A DNA stretch of 40,119 nt from a virus: positions 1 to 40,119 of the IMG/VR virus record IMGVR_UViG_3300044621_001857. One strand, written 5' to 3'. Below are positions 8,274 through 15,800 of this stretch, one piece after another (the stretch's first letter is position 1; each line of letters begins with the position of its first letter). The position numbers were made by a program, and so were the translations under genes. A model generated the notes under the pieces. It did no database searches. It worked only from the letters and a program-made list of their open reading frames with translations, and was not told where the DNA came from.

Positions 8274-8684
8274 ATGTTGTATCAGCACAAAAAAACAGGC
8301 GCCCGCGTCAAAGTTGTAAGTGAGTTTGATAACGGTGATTGGTTCATGGTTGAAGACCAGGACGGACGCCTTTACACCGCCTACAAAAACGAGTTACTGC
8401 CTGATGAGACAGCCACTAAAACGGTAAAGACTCTTCAGGTAAAAGATAAAGCCGCAAAAGAAGAGCCCCGTGCTTTTCCTCCTGACAATCGTTTGAATAT
8501 TAATTCCGCTACCGCCCAAATGATCGCTGATCATATCAAGGGTATCGGTCTTAAAACTGCCCGAGAAATCAAGGATCTACAGATGTCTTTATCGGGTGAG
8601 CGATTCAATAACTTGGAGCAACTCAAACAGATTAAAAGAGTGGACTGGGGAGCAGTTCTTGCGGCTGATCTGATTCGAGTGTGA
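8274..8684 (+). CDS. Helix-hairpin-helix protein
   Basis: 136 residues. The N-terminal 45 residues form a small beta barrel-like segment (GARVKVVSEFDNGDWFMVED). Residues 66-136 are a ComEA-like helix-hairpin-helix pair: LNINSATAQMIADHIKGIG with the hairpin glycines, then LKTAREIKDLQ and a second helix near LEQLKQIKRVDW. HhH units bind DNA backbone without sequence preference. Position between head genes and a strong terminator suggests a head completion or DNA-contact role in the virion. A single HhH protein in this place is unusual for textbook phages. Confidence 0.75.
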   Translation: MLYQHKKTGARVKVVSEFDNGDWFMVEDQDGRLYTAYKNELLPDETATKTVKTLQVKDKAAKEEPRAFPPDNRLNINSATAQMIADHIKGIGLKTAREIKDLQMSLSGERFNNLEQLKQIKRVDWGAVLAADLIRV

Positions 8685-8697
8685 TACACAAAATAAG

Positions 8698-8721
8698 CCC
8701 CTGGTTTTCCAGGGGTTTTTT
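8698..8721 (+). terminator. Rho-independent terminator after the HhH gene
   Basis: CCCCTGG (8698-8704), loop TTTT, CCAGGGG (8709-8715) and then six T residues (8716-8721). The stem can extend by three pairs using the preceding AAG. It closes the MCP transcription unit 14 bases after the stop at 8684. Confidence 0.9.
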
Positions 8722-8747
8722 GGTTTTAAAATAAAAAGAAAAGGACA

Positions 8748-9407
8748 ATGGCGGGCATATTTTCTGCTGGTAGAGTAGCGCATCCCAAGGAAGATGTTTT
8801 TCCTACTACGGGTGAACACCTTGACGTGCGTGTAATACCCCAGTTTGGACCTCAAAAAGGAAACCCGGTTAACCCTAGAAATGCAAGATCTATTGTTCAA
8901 AACGTTTTAATTGGTGATCAAAGAACTCCTTTAGTTCAGCCACAAGGAAAAGGATGGAAATGGAACTTTCCAGTTACTTCTGAATTTGGTCAGCGAATAG
9001 CCCCTACTAAGGATGCTTCTACTTTTCATAAAGGCCTAGATATTGGGTTGGCTGCTGGAACTCCACTTGCATATCGTGGCTATGGAACGTATAGGCCCGA
9101 TCATGGTTATGGCTCTATCATGACTACGGATGCGCAGGGTAATCCCTACGAAATTCGTCTTTTACACACAAAACCAGGGAAGGCGTCAGCTGTTGGACCT
9201 ACCGTGGCCCCACCCCCACTTGCACTTCCTGGTGATCAAAGTCAAGATGTTAACGTAGCAACTGAAACGGTTAACAAATCAATTAGAGATGCATTAATGG
9301 GAAGTTTATTGGAACAAGCTTTCTTAAAAAGAAACGAAGGGGCGTCTCAAGCCAACCCTTATTCCCAGGCATTTATTACCCAAGAAATGATTAATGAGTT
9401 TGCTTGA
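8748..9407 (+). CDS. M23-like peptidase-fold virion protein, metal site possibly incomplete
   Basis: 219 residues. Residues 76-145 match the LytM/M23 metallopeptidase core: VTSEFGQRIAPT, then FHKGLDIGLAAGTPL with the first zinc ligands H94 and D98, a beta-rich middle, and RLLHTKPG (H140) where active enzymes have an HxH pair. Only one of those two histidines is visible, so zinc binding and catalysis may be lost. Active M23 proteins cut peptidoglycan cross-links; in virions they help DNA cross the cell wall. The N-terminal 70 residues and C-terminal 75 residues show no domain. It is the first gene after the terminator at 8698-8721. Confidence 0.7.
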   Translation: MAGIFSAGRVAHPKEDVFPTTGEHLDVRVIPQFGPQKGNPVNPRNARSIVQNVLIGDQRTPLVQPQGKGWKWNFPVTSEFGQRIAPTKDASTFHKGLDIGLAAGTPLAYRGYGTYRPDHGYGSIMTTDAQGNPYEIRLLHTKPGKASAVGPTVAPPPLALPGDQSQDVNVATETVNKSIRDALMGSLLEQAFLKRNEGASQANPYSQAFITQEMINEFA

Positions 9408-9446
9408 TTACACCAATTTATAATTAAACTATGCTGAGGATTTTAG

Positions 9447-9908
9447 GTGCAGTTATCGGATTTCGATAAAAGCAAAGTCAGGTATCATTTAGGATACTTC
9501 ACTGTGTCTGTACCTGCGGGCGACTATGCTCGCTTGGAAGAGGCAATGAATACTATTCCTGACTCTTATTTTTATGATAAGATTTCAATTCAACTTGGTC
9601 GTTGTGACACAGCTGAAAAGAAAACAGAAGTAGCAACTTCGCCCTCTACACGTCTTGAAAGTATTGCAGGTGACGTGGATCGTACGATCCGCTCCAGCAA
9701 TGCCAAAGAAGCACTAAAGGTTTGGGACGAGATCTATCTCTACGAAACCAATAGGTTGGCACAGATTCTTTATGTGCCTAACTACAAAGATCCGTTCCAG
9801 GCCCGTTATCGCTACGAACGTTCTGGCGCTGAATTTATCCAGGCTTTACCTGGTCCTGCCGATACAGCAGTCGGTTCCCGTATTTATTTACATGAGGTTT
9901 GGCGATAA
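9447..9908 (+). CDS. Possible head-tail adaptor or connector protein
   Basis: 153 residues from a GTG with GAGGA about 9 bases upstream. N-terminal LSDFDKSKVRYHLGY and the helix YARLEEAMNTIPDSYFYDKI are followed by a helical pair around DRTIRSSNAKEALKVWDEIYLYETNRLAQIL. The short all-helical layout and the location after the head block resemble gp6-type head-completion adaptors, but no signature motif decides it. A candidate promoter box AAACTATG lies at 9426-9433. Its TAA overlaps the next ATG (TAATG). Confidence 0.6.
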   Translation: MQLSDFDKSKVRYHLGYFTVSVPAGDYARLEEAMNTIPDSYFYDKISIQLGRCDTAEKKTEVATSPSTRLESIAGDVDRTIRSSNAKEALKVWDEIYLYETNRLAQILYVPNYKDPFQARYRYERSGAEFIQALPGPADTAVGSRIYLHEVWR

Positions 9909-11320
9909 TGAATAAGCTTTTTCAAAAACTTTTACAGCAAGCTAGATCTAGCGTTCCACCCCAAGCAGTACGTAGCGTTCAAGGATTTGCCAACGACTTA
10001 GTAGCTCCTGTGCTTCGAGGGGTAGGAACCCAAGCGGAAAATGCGTTAGTAAAATCTGCCGGAGTTATACAAGATGCGGTTGTTCGTCCAAACAATCGGA
10101 TTTCTCAAAAATATCTTGCCAACCCAGGTGTTGGTTCTCCCCGTACTTTTCCGGCTGGATTTGCTGGTCAAGTCCTGATGGGCAAACAAATAGGACAATA
10201 TACTCCCAGCATTCCTCTCCCAGAAAGTTTTAATAATCCAAAATACACTCTTGATGGAGCCCAACGTTTCCTGAAAGAGTTTGGCGGTAACGTTACTTCA
10301 AGTGCACAACGAGCTACAACATCTCTCACCCCTGGTCCCACGTCTGTTCAGTTTCCTTTTGACGATTCTTTAGAATTACTAAAGGGTAAAGCTAAATACC
10401 TTCAGCGTCAAGCACAAGCTGGCATCAACACTTCTCAAGGAGCGCTTCGCAACCTTCAAAGTCTTGGTCCAACGGCATGGAATCCTCTTGCAACAAGCAC
10501 TCCGACTACATTACTTGGCAAAGTGGGTAAATTTGTAAATCCACTTAATCCTATAAATGCCGGAGGCATTGCGGCAGGGCTTGTTGTTGATAATCTTTTT
10601 CCCGAAGAAATTCGCAACACAGCAAATGCAGGGTTGATTACCCCTGGCCCTATTCCTATCAAAGCACTTGCCGCAGGTCTTTATGACACGTTCCTAAATG
10701 AACGTAATGCAGGTGTTGGATTAGCCACTGGAACATTGCGAGACAATGATCCGATGAGGTACGCTGGTATACAAGCTTTACAGAATATTAAAAAACAAAA
10801 CGCGCAGCGACCTGTTGGCACTTTGTCTCAACTTAATGGAAAAGAAGTTGAGTGGAGAGGGCCAGGGTTAGGGTGGCAACGGACTTATTTGGAAGATGGT
10901 GGTGATTCGCCGCCACCGTCTGCACCTGGTTTTTCCGCACCTGCTGAAATTCAACCAGGGCCACGAACCGGACGACAGGCTCCTCCAGCACCCACACAAT
11001 TAGGACCTGGAGTTGTGTCTAACGGGGCCGGTGTTCCCGCACAACGACAAAATGTTCAAGAACGCGCACGCTCTCAAGAAGTACTTAATGCTGCTCAGCA
11101 GTACGCTGCTCCTACAGGTGTCCCCCTTTCTTCCTTCTATGAGGGCCAGCAGCAACTGGGTAGGAGCATGATGCAGAAAGGTACCTTGGTGAGCGAACTG
11201 CAAAGCTTGGGTGGCGCGACGGGTATGGAGCCGACAGCTTTCAAACAGTGGGCCCAGGCGAATCCCGGCCTGGCTTATCGCGAGTTGTTGAAACTTCGTC
11301 AAAACCCTACCCCACAGTAA
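9908..11320 (+). CDS. Probable virion structural or internal protein
   Basis: 470 residues. The ATG at 9908 overlaps the previous TAA and is preferred to an in-frame TTG at 9899. Residues 1-90 are amphipathic helices (NKLFQKLLQQARSSV); residues 205-265 contain a Gly/Ala/Ile-rich hydrophobic stretch (NAGGIAAGLVVDNLF, IPIKALAAGLYDTFL) that could contact membrane; residues 330-400 are a Pro/Gly-rich linker; the last 80 residues are helical and Gln-rich. The motif VEWRGPGLGWQ looks like a small beta unit. No catalytic motif. Together with the wall hydrolase genes on either side this suggests an ejected internal virion protein. Confidence 0.6.
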   Translation: MNKLFQKLLQQARSSVPPQAVRSVQGFANDLVAPVLRGVGTQAENALVKSAGVIQDAVVRPNNRISQKYLANPGVGSPRTFPAGFAGQVLMGKQIGQYTPSIPLPESFNNPKYTLDGAQRFLKEFGGNVTSSAQRATTSLTPGPTSVQFPFDDSLELLKGKAKYLQRQAQAGINTSQGALRNLQSLGPTAWNPLATSTPTTLLGKVGKFVNPLNPINAGGIAAGLVVDNLFPEEIRNTANAGLITPGPIPIKALAAGLYDTFLNERNAGVGLATGTLRDNDPMRYAGIQALQNIKKQNAQRPVGTLSQLNGKEVEWRGPGLGWQRTYLEDGGDSPPPSAPGFSAPAEIQPGPRTGRQAPPAPTQLGPGVVSNGAGVPAQRQNVQERARSQEVLNAAQQYAAPTGVPLSSFYEGQQQLGRSMMQKGTLVSELQSLGGATGMEPTAFKQWAQANPGLAYRELLKLRQNPTPQ

Positions 11321-11325
11321 ATATA

Positions 11326-12054
11326 ATGGCCCCCCGTACTGTTTCTGATATTTTTGGCCTTAAGCCAGAAGAGGTAAATGCTCTAGCTATTGTTTCTGGA
11401 CTAGAAGGATATCGTGGGGCGAGCGGTAAGGATGTCGCCGCTGTTGCCGCAAATTTACTTAACCGCCGTCTTCATGGTGGTTGGGGAGGCCGCGATATTA
11501 GAAACATCGCAACTGCACCTGGGCAATACGAAGCTATCTTTAGCAGAAAGCTTAGTATGAAGGATTTAGCTGATCCTGCTACAGGGGCAAGGTTATTGGG
11601 GGGCCCAGCGCAATTTGAACTAATTCGCAATACTGTAAATAACGCGCAGTTGGTTGGCGGCGAATTTGATCGCATGAAGGGTGCACAATCCTTCAAGGGC
11701 GTCAGTCAGTATGCAAATCGCAAACCGGAAGATTACACGCCTGTTCCAGGTAAAAGCAATTTTTATCATGGTACGGACCCGAATGTTTATAAACGGGGCC
11801 GCGCATTGTTTGGTTCACAAACACCAGCAAGTTCCCCTGGGACTACCCAAGCTCCTCCTGTTGCCACACCAAGGGAAAAAGGGAACAACCTTGGCAATAC
11901 TTTTTTACAAAGTATGATTAAGAGTTTTGTCCCTGCGCTTATTCGGCAACGATCGGAGGCGACAACCAATCCATACGAAGGTGTTGCAAGTCTTGATTCA
12001 AGTATTTTAAATGCTGATGATGAACTTGTATCTTATCTACAAGGCATAAGTTAA
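11326..12054 (+). CDS. SleB-like cell-wall hydrolase fused to a virion segment
   Basis: 242 residues. The ATG at 11326 is chosen over an upstream in-frame ATG at 11248 that lies inside the preceding gene. Residues 18-75 match the SleB/CwlJ family (Hydrolase_2): LAIVSGLEGYRGASGKDVAA with probable catalytic Glu27, followed by NLLNRRLHGGW and TAPGQYEAIF. The family's C-terminal motif may correspond to SNFYHGTDPNVYKRG near residue 145. These lytic transglycosylase-like enzymes cut the glycan strand. The last 80 residues are Pro/Thr-rich and helical. In a structural operon it is most likely a virion-associated lysin used during entry. Its TAA overlaps the next ATG. Confidence 0.75.
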   Translation: MAPRTVSDIFGLKPEEVNALAIVSGLEGYRGASGKDVAAVAANLLNRRLHGGWGGRDIRNIATAPGQYEAIFSRKLSMKDLADPATGARLLGGPAQFELIRNTVNNAQLVGGEFDRMKGAQSFKGVSQYANRKPEDYTPVPGKSNFYHGTDPNVYKRGRALFGSQTPASSPGTTQAPPVATPREKGNNLGNTFLQSMIKSFVPALIRQRSEATTNPYEGVASLDSSILNADDELVSYLQGIS

Positions 12055-12371
12055 TGGCAAACCTTAGAAGCCGGCAAACTTATCTAGGTTCAGATTACAC
12101 CCCTGGGGAAGTATCTGAGCTACTTAAGGGAGAACGCTACACATCCTTTGGTGATCTCCCCTATTCTTTCGGTGACCTAACCGGCAAGGATCAGCCAACA
12201 TACACAAGTGTTGGCTTTGATCGCTTGAGTAAGTTCAAGTCGGAACAGAAAGATCCTGGGAGCATGTTCCAGCGTTTCCTTGCGTTGCAAAATAATCCCA
12301 CATCTTTAGTTGAAAGCAAAATGCGTTTGCCGACAGGTTTTAACCAGGCTTACAATTTGGCTTCATTTTAA
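12054..12371 (+). CDS. Unknown small virion-block protein
   Basis: 105 residues, start overlapping the stop of the SleB-like gene (TAATG). It contains many aromatic and Gly residues early (RQTYLGSDYTPGEVSELLKG, FGDLPYSFGDLTGKD) and a helical middle (SMFQRFLALQNNPTSLVESK). No family is recognised. Translational coupling suggests it acts with the SleB-like protein, perhaps in the same virion substructure. Confidence 0.6.
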   Translation: MANLRSRQTYLGSDYTPGEVSELLKGERYTSFGDLPYSFGDLTGKDQPTYTSVGFDRLSKFKSEQKDPGSMFQRFLALQNNPTSLVESKMRLPTGFNQAYNLASF

Positions 12372-12396
12372 GCAAAGAAAAATATTGTCCATTAGA

Positions 12397-12453
12397 ATGG
12401 GTTTACAGAACACCAGCGGCCTAGCGCAAAAGGCTGAATACCGGAAGCAGTAA
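12397..12453 (+). CDS. Possible 18-residue leader ORF
   Basis: ATG at 12397 to TAA at 12451-12453, encoding MGLQNTSGLAQKAEYRKQ. The TAA is directly followed by the ATG of the next gene, an arrangement that would couple translation. There is no clear ribosome-binding site upstream. It fills most of the 82-base gap, which otherwise shows nothing I can name. Confidence 0.35.
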   Translation: MGLQNTSGLAQKAEYRKQ

Positions 12454-13239
12454 ATGTCATCAACCTCAACCAATAAGCAGCCCTTGCTTGTTGATCGCCC
12501 TTTATATGACACCGTCCGAGTCACGACTCAAACGGTAGGTAGTGCTGCAACCAATACTTTGTTTGTGCAAGGTGGTCAGGCACCGTCTATCCTCGTAGAC
12601 ATGGACGCCGAATTAAGCGAAGATAGTAACAGTGGCGGTGTCGTTGATTCAATCACCATTACACGTAACGATTTCTACCGTTCTCCCGACTACACAGTAA
12701 ACGCAACTACCTCTGGTACTTCCATCTCACTTGTCAGTGGACAGATTGTTTTAATCACAGCAACTGGTTCCTTGACCGGTGGTGGCGCACCCTTCAGTGG
12801 CTATGGGTATTACACCTACACAGGTGCAGCTACCCTCACTGGAATCAACACTGCACTTAACTACTCTGGTGGCATTGCATCGGGCTTCACATACAACGGT
12901 GTTGCTTACGGTTATCAGCAAGCTGCAACCTTTGTGTTTTACCAGACGCGTGGCACCACGACTCCAATCCCTGGCTCTGGTGATTACAGACTTATTTTTG
13001 CAAAGACTCTTCCCGCAGGCAGCGGCACTGTCGATTGTTCTGACGTAATGCCTCAGCTTGCAGTACCAAATGTAAACGCTGGCAACACTACTGGCTTAGG
13101 CTCCACGGCTCCGCTGCGTAACAAGGGCATCTACCTGGAGCGTGGCGACCGTATTTACGTGGGTGTATTCCCCGATGGCCCTAATAGTTCTGGTTATATT
13201 CCCGGCGTGCATGTAATTGCACAGGGCGGTTTCTTCTAA
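12454..13239 (+). CDS. Beta-rich probable tail or head structural protein
   Basis: 261 residues, rich in Thr, Ser, Gly and Tyr with alternating strands (TVNATTSGTSISLVSGQIVL, GYGYYTYTGAATLTGI, GIYLERGDRIYVGVF). No catalytic motif and no transmembrane segment. Composition resembles phage virion proteins with jelly-roll or Ig-like folds. Three bases separate it from the next structural gene. Specific role unknown. Confidence 0.6.
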   Translation: MSSTSTNKQPLLVDRPLYDTVRVTTQTVGSAATNTLFVQGGQAPSILVDMDAELSEDSNSGGVVDSITITRNDFYRSPDYTVNATTSGTSISLVSGQIVLITATGSLTGGGAPFSGYGYYTYTGAATLTGINTALNYSGGIASGFTYNGVAYGYQQAATFVFYQTRGTTTPIPGSGDYRLIFAKTLPAGSGTVDCSDVMPQLAVPNVNAGNTTGLGSTAPLRNKGIYLERGDRIYVGVFPDGPNSSGYIPGVHVIAQGGFF

Positions 13240-13242
13240 GGC

Positions 13243-14805
13243 ATGTCTCCTAAAGGGGGCGATAAATTTGGATCTTTTGTCAAAGCAAGTGACGCTGATC
13301 CTTTTCGCCTAAGACCAATTACAACAGAGTTTTCTGCTGGTGGCGTACCAAACTCACTTACGGTCGTCAACAGAGAGTCTGCATGGTCTAGATGGCGACG
13401 TGGCTACGAAATTGCCACCGCATGTTTCTATGACAACGCATATGAATATCCGTTTAGCTACGTAATTCCAGTGCCAGCTGGAACACCGGCTTCCGTTGCA
13501 GCAGCACAACCAACCATCCCTGGAACCTTCGTAGGGTTCCCCACTAAGAACAAAGAGTTTGGCATGCACTGGGCTGGGGCTCGTTTGGCGGGATCCTTGC
13601 GGTGCGATAACTTGGTTGACAAGACGACAGGCACCAGACTTTACATTGAAATGGTGACGGAAGATTCGTCGTACTGGTACGTCAAGCTGGCCGGGAACTG
13701 GAGTACGAGCAATCCACTACCCCCACCGTTTTACGTGGCCCTTCCTGGCGTTCCTAACGGCCTTAGAGCGATTAATGGCGAGGTCCTGGAGGACCGGGTC
13801 ATAACTGTTGGTGCACCTCCGATCACCAAAGAAACAATTGACCCAGCAACGCAGAAACGATACGGCTACATCCAAGCTGTCATCGTAGAGACGTATCCGT
13901 TTACTGGAATCCTAAAGCTTCGTAAGTCGGGTTCTGTTGAAGCTACACCAGATGCGGCGCTGATCACACCAGCAACCAAAGGGCCTAGTCTTAATAGATA
14001 CCTAATAACTGGTGCAAGATACTGTTGCTCTTGCCAAGACTTTACGCATCGTGATTACTCGTTCATGAATAATCTTGGCGAGAGTAACAAGAAGATGTTT
14101 CCGCGAACAAGCCTTGCGTCTGTTAAGCCTGGTCGATATGAGAAAACAAGATTAAACGGAAAGTTAAATAACAATGCGATGACAAGTGCAACGGTTGATC
14201 GCAAGATGGATATTATTACACCCTCGGCACAGTACAGCGTTCCACCTGAAGTAAACACAACATCAACGGTAGATCCTGATGCGACCAGGGATTTTGCTGG
14301 AGTCTTTCGTGAGTTTGGTGCTACATACCTAAGAAGTACAACTAACCCTTCCATCCCTGGCTCTAGGGCAGAAGGGATGCCTACATATGAAGACTATACT
14401 TCGGCCAATGGCCAGATTACTTCGATTACAGATTTCTGGGCACCGCTATTAGATGAGATGCGTTACTGCAAACACATCTATGCCATGAAGTTTGCAGAAG
14501 GTAATTTCCCGCCAGAACCGTCTGATTTTCCAGTGGAAGTAGGAAGCATGGCTGCGTGGGAGCAAAGGTTGGTTGATCAAACTGAAAATGAACAGCAAGA
14601 GTTAATTGCAGCGGACTTGTCAAGAACATCTTTGGCAATGATGGATGTACCCCCATACAATTGCCAATCACCAATGATGATGCCAATGATGCAGAAACTG
14701 TTTAATATTCCCGCTAACTTTGTCATGATGAGAGGTTTTACAATGTATGACAAGGATGGCACTGCATACAAGCCATCACTAGGCCAATTGCCAGCATCGT
14801 CATGA
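13243..14805 (+). CDS. Large unknown virion protein
   Basis: 520 residues. Notable pieces are a Pro/Ala loop after FDNAYEYPFSYV-type strands near residue 65, a cysteine-rich turn around residue 265 (GARYCCSCQDFTHRDYSFM) that could bind metal or form a knuckle, and a C-terminal helical region with many Met residues (QSPMMMPMMQKLFNIPANFVMM). No enzyme signature. The gene is tightly packed (3-base gap upstream, ATGA overlap downstream), so it belongs to the late virion operon; a tail or baseplate-like component is plausible. Confidence 0.65.
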   Translation: MSPKGGDKFGSFVKASDADPFRLRPITTEFSAGGVPNSLTVVNRESAWSRWRRGYEIATACFYDNAYEYPFSYVIPVPAGTPASVAAAQPTIPGTFVGFPTKNKEFGMHWAGARLAGSLRCDNLVDKTTGTRLYIEMVTEDSSYWYVKLAGNWSTSNPLPPPFYVALPGVPNGLRAINGEVLEDRVITVGAPPITKETIDPATQKRYGYIQAVIVETYPFTGILKLRKSGSVEATPDAALITPATKGPSLNRYLITGARYCCSCQDFTHRDYSFMNNLGESNKKMFPRTSLASVKPGRYEKTRLNGKLNNNAMTSATVDRKMDIITPSAQYSVPPEVNTTSTVDPDATRDFAGVFREFGATYLRSTTNPSIPGSRAEGMPTYEDYTSANGQITSITDFWAPLLDEMRYCKHIYAMKFAEGNFPPEPSDFPVEVGSMAAWEQRLVDQTENEQQELIAADLSRTSLAMMDVPPYNCQSPMMMPMMQKLFNIPANFVMMRGFTMYDKDGTAYKPSLGQLPASS

Positions 14806-15032
14806 CAACACCAAACTTTGGAGATGTTGTAGATACAAACTTTATTTACTCACAAGAACAAGATGATGTTCGCAAGTACGGTTTTAGTGAGTTCCAGGTA
14901 AGTGGTCGGCCTACCATCTATCATGCCGGTGACGTCGTACACTTACCTTTTGCATCTGGTGAACTATCGACAATTGAAGCTGTGGGACTTGCCTGGTCTG
15001 GTTATGTGAATGGTATACCGCCAGAAGAATAG
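14802..15032 (+). CDS. Small unknown acidic protein ending the head/tail operon
   Basis: 76 residues, ATGA overlap with the large virion gene. Sequence is acidic and aromatic (VDTNFIYSQEQDDVRKYGFSE, GDVVHLPFASGELS). No known domain. Translational coupling suggests a partner of the 520-residue protein. It is the last plus-strand gene before a strand switch and terminator. Confidence 0.6.
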   Translation: MTTPNFGDVVDTNFIYSQEQDDVRKYGFSEFQVSGRPTIYHAGDVVHLPFASGELSTIEAVGLAWSGYVNGIPPEE

Positions 15033-15042
15033 ATAAAACAAA

Positions 15043-15062
15043 AGCCCCGCGTTGACGGGGCT
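15043..15062 (-). terminator. Terminator for the HTH gene, possibly bidirectional
   Basis: AGCCCCG (15043-15049), loop CGTTGA, CGGGGCT (15056-15062) form a perfect 7-bp GC-rich stem. The T-rich tract lies on the minus strand side (complement of ATAAAACAAA), so it best ends the leftward HTH gene whose stop is at 15083. The convergent plus-strand operon also ends here, so it may serve both. Confidence 0.8.
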
Positions 15063-15082
15063 CATGCACTCAAGTGTGTTTA

Positions 15083-15301
15083 TTACACAGCCATGAGTTG
15101 TTTCTCAATTTTATCAAGGCGCTTGCGGACAGCAGCAACGTTCCAACGGTAGCTATCCCTGGAACGGGTCTCAGGAAAAGCAGCATAGTGGGGACCAAGC
15201 TTCAGAGTGCCGTCGTCGCGGTACTGGAAGAGGGTCTTACGGTCAATACCGAGGAGTTCTTCCACACGTTGCGCGGAGACCCATCCAGGGTGCTTAGCCA
15301 T
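15083..15301 (-). CDS. Small helix-turn-helix DNA-binding protein
   Basis: 72 residues. WVSAQRVEELLGIDRKTLFQY reads as a helix-turn-helix of the MerR/excisionase-like type, followed by a wing (DGTLKLGPHYAAFPETRSRDSYRWN) and a C-terminal dimerisation helix (AAVRKRLDKIEKQL). It stands alone on the opposite strand between two late operons, with its own terminator and a doubled 8-base box in the leader. A transcriptional switch or autoregulated repressor-like role is likely; excisionase is less likely because no integrase is seen. Confidence 0.75.
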   Translation of the reverse strand: MAKHPGWVSAQRVEELLGIDRKTLFQYRDDGTLKLGPHYAAFPETRSRDSYRWNVAAVRKRLDKIEKQLMAV

Positions 15302-15335
15302 GGCTTGAGAAGCTGTCTACGTCACAAGCTTATCA

Positions 15336-15354
15336 GCCGTCAAGAGGCCGTCAA
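15336..15354 (-). promoter_or_regulatory. Tandem 8-base box upstream of the HTH gene (candidate operator)
   Basis: Read on the minus strand, TTGACGGC occurs twice in tandem separated by CTC, 35-53 bases upstream of the HTH start at 15301. TTGACG also resembles a -35 element. Two spaced copies on one face of DNA (11-base repeat) suit binding of a small dimeric regulator, for example the adjacent HTH protein. Confidence 0.5.
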
Positions 15355-15436
15355 CAGCTTTAATAAAGTTTTTATCTCTTTATTTTCTCTTCGAAAAGTG
15401 AGGTGAAATTAAAATAGGTTAACAGCACACAAGAGT

Positions 15437-15799
15437 ATGTTCAATTGCGAACAGGAACCCCTCGCCCTGCTCATTGAATTAACTCCGAAACTAGCAAAGA
15501 AACGTTACCGCCAATCTATATACGACGCCTGGAATTCAAAATGTGCTTATTGCGAAGAAGTTGCCACTTCCCTGGACCATATTGTCCCAAGGTTTAAATC
15601 CGGGTCTAGCAACAGGAATAATCTTGTACCCGCATGTCGCAGGTGTAACACTTCCAAGGCCAGTACCAAAGTGAATGAGTGGTTTGAAAAACAAGAATTT
15701 TTTACACAAGCTAAGATGGATAGGATTAACTCCTGGATCAAGCAAGAACCTATTGACGTTTTTGTTTATCAGGTAGATACATTATCGGTGGCTGTTTGA
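15437..15799 (+). CDS. HNH endonuclease
   Basis: 120 residues with a textbook zinc-stabilised HNH core: C36-x2-C39 (CAYCEEV), catalytic SLDHIVPR (D47, H48), the asparagine-rich loop SSNRNNLVPAC and C67-x2-C70 followed by N71. This family nicks or cuts DNA with a metal ion. Alone between a regulator and a large virion gene, it may be a homing endonuclease rather than a packaging HNH, which normally lies beside terL. The stop is one base before the next ATG. Confidence 0.9.
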   Translation: MFNCEQEPLALLIELTPKLAKKRYRQSIYDAWNSKCAYCEEVATSLDHIVPRFKSGSSNRNNLVPACRRCNTSKASTKVNEWFEKQEFFTQAKMDRINSWIKQEPIDVFVYQVDTLSVAV

Positions 15800-15800
15800 C

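Noticed and set aside
11248-11325. N-terminal extension of the SleB-like protein
   Set aside because: The extension lies inside the previous gene; ATG 11326 follows that gene's stop closely and begins a normal sequence.
15074-15406. 110-residue plus-strand frame over the HTH gene
   Set aside because: It covers the HTH gene, its terminator side and promoter boxes; the minus-strand HTH protein is far more convincing.
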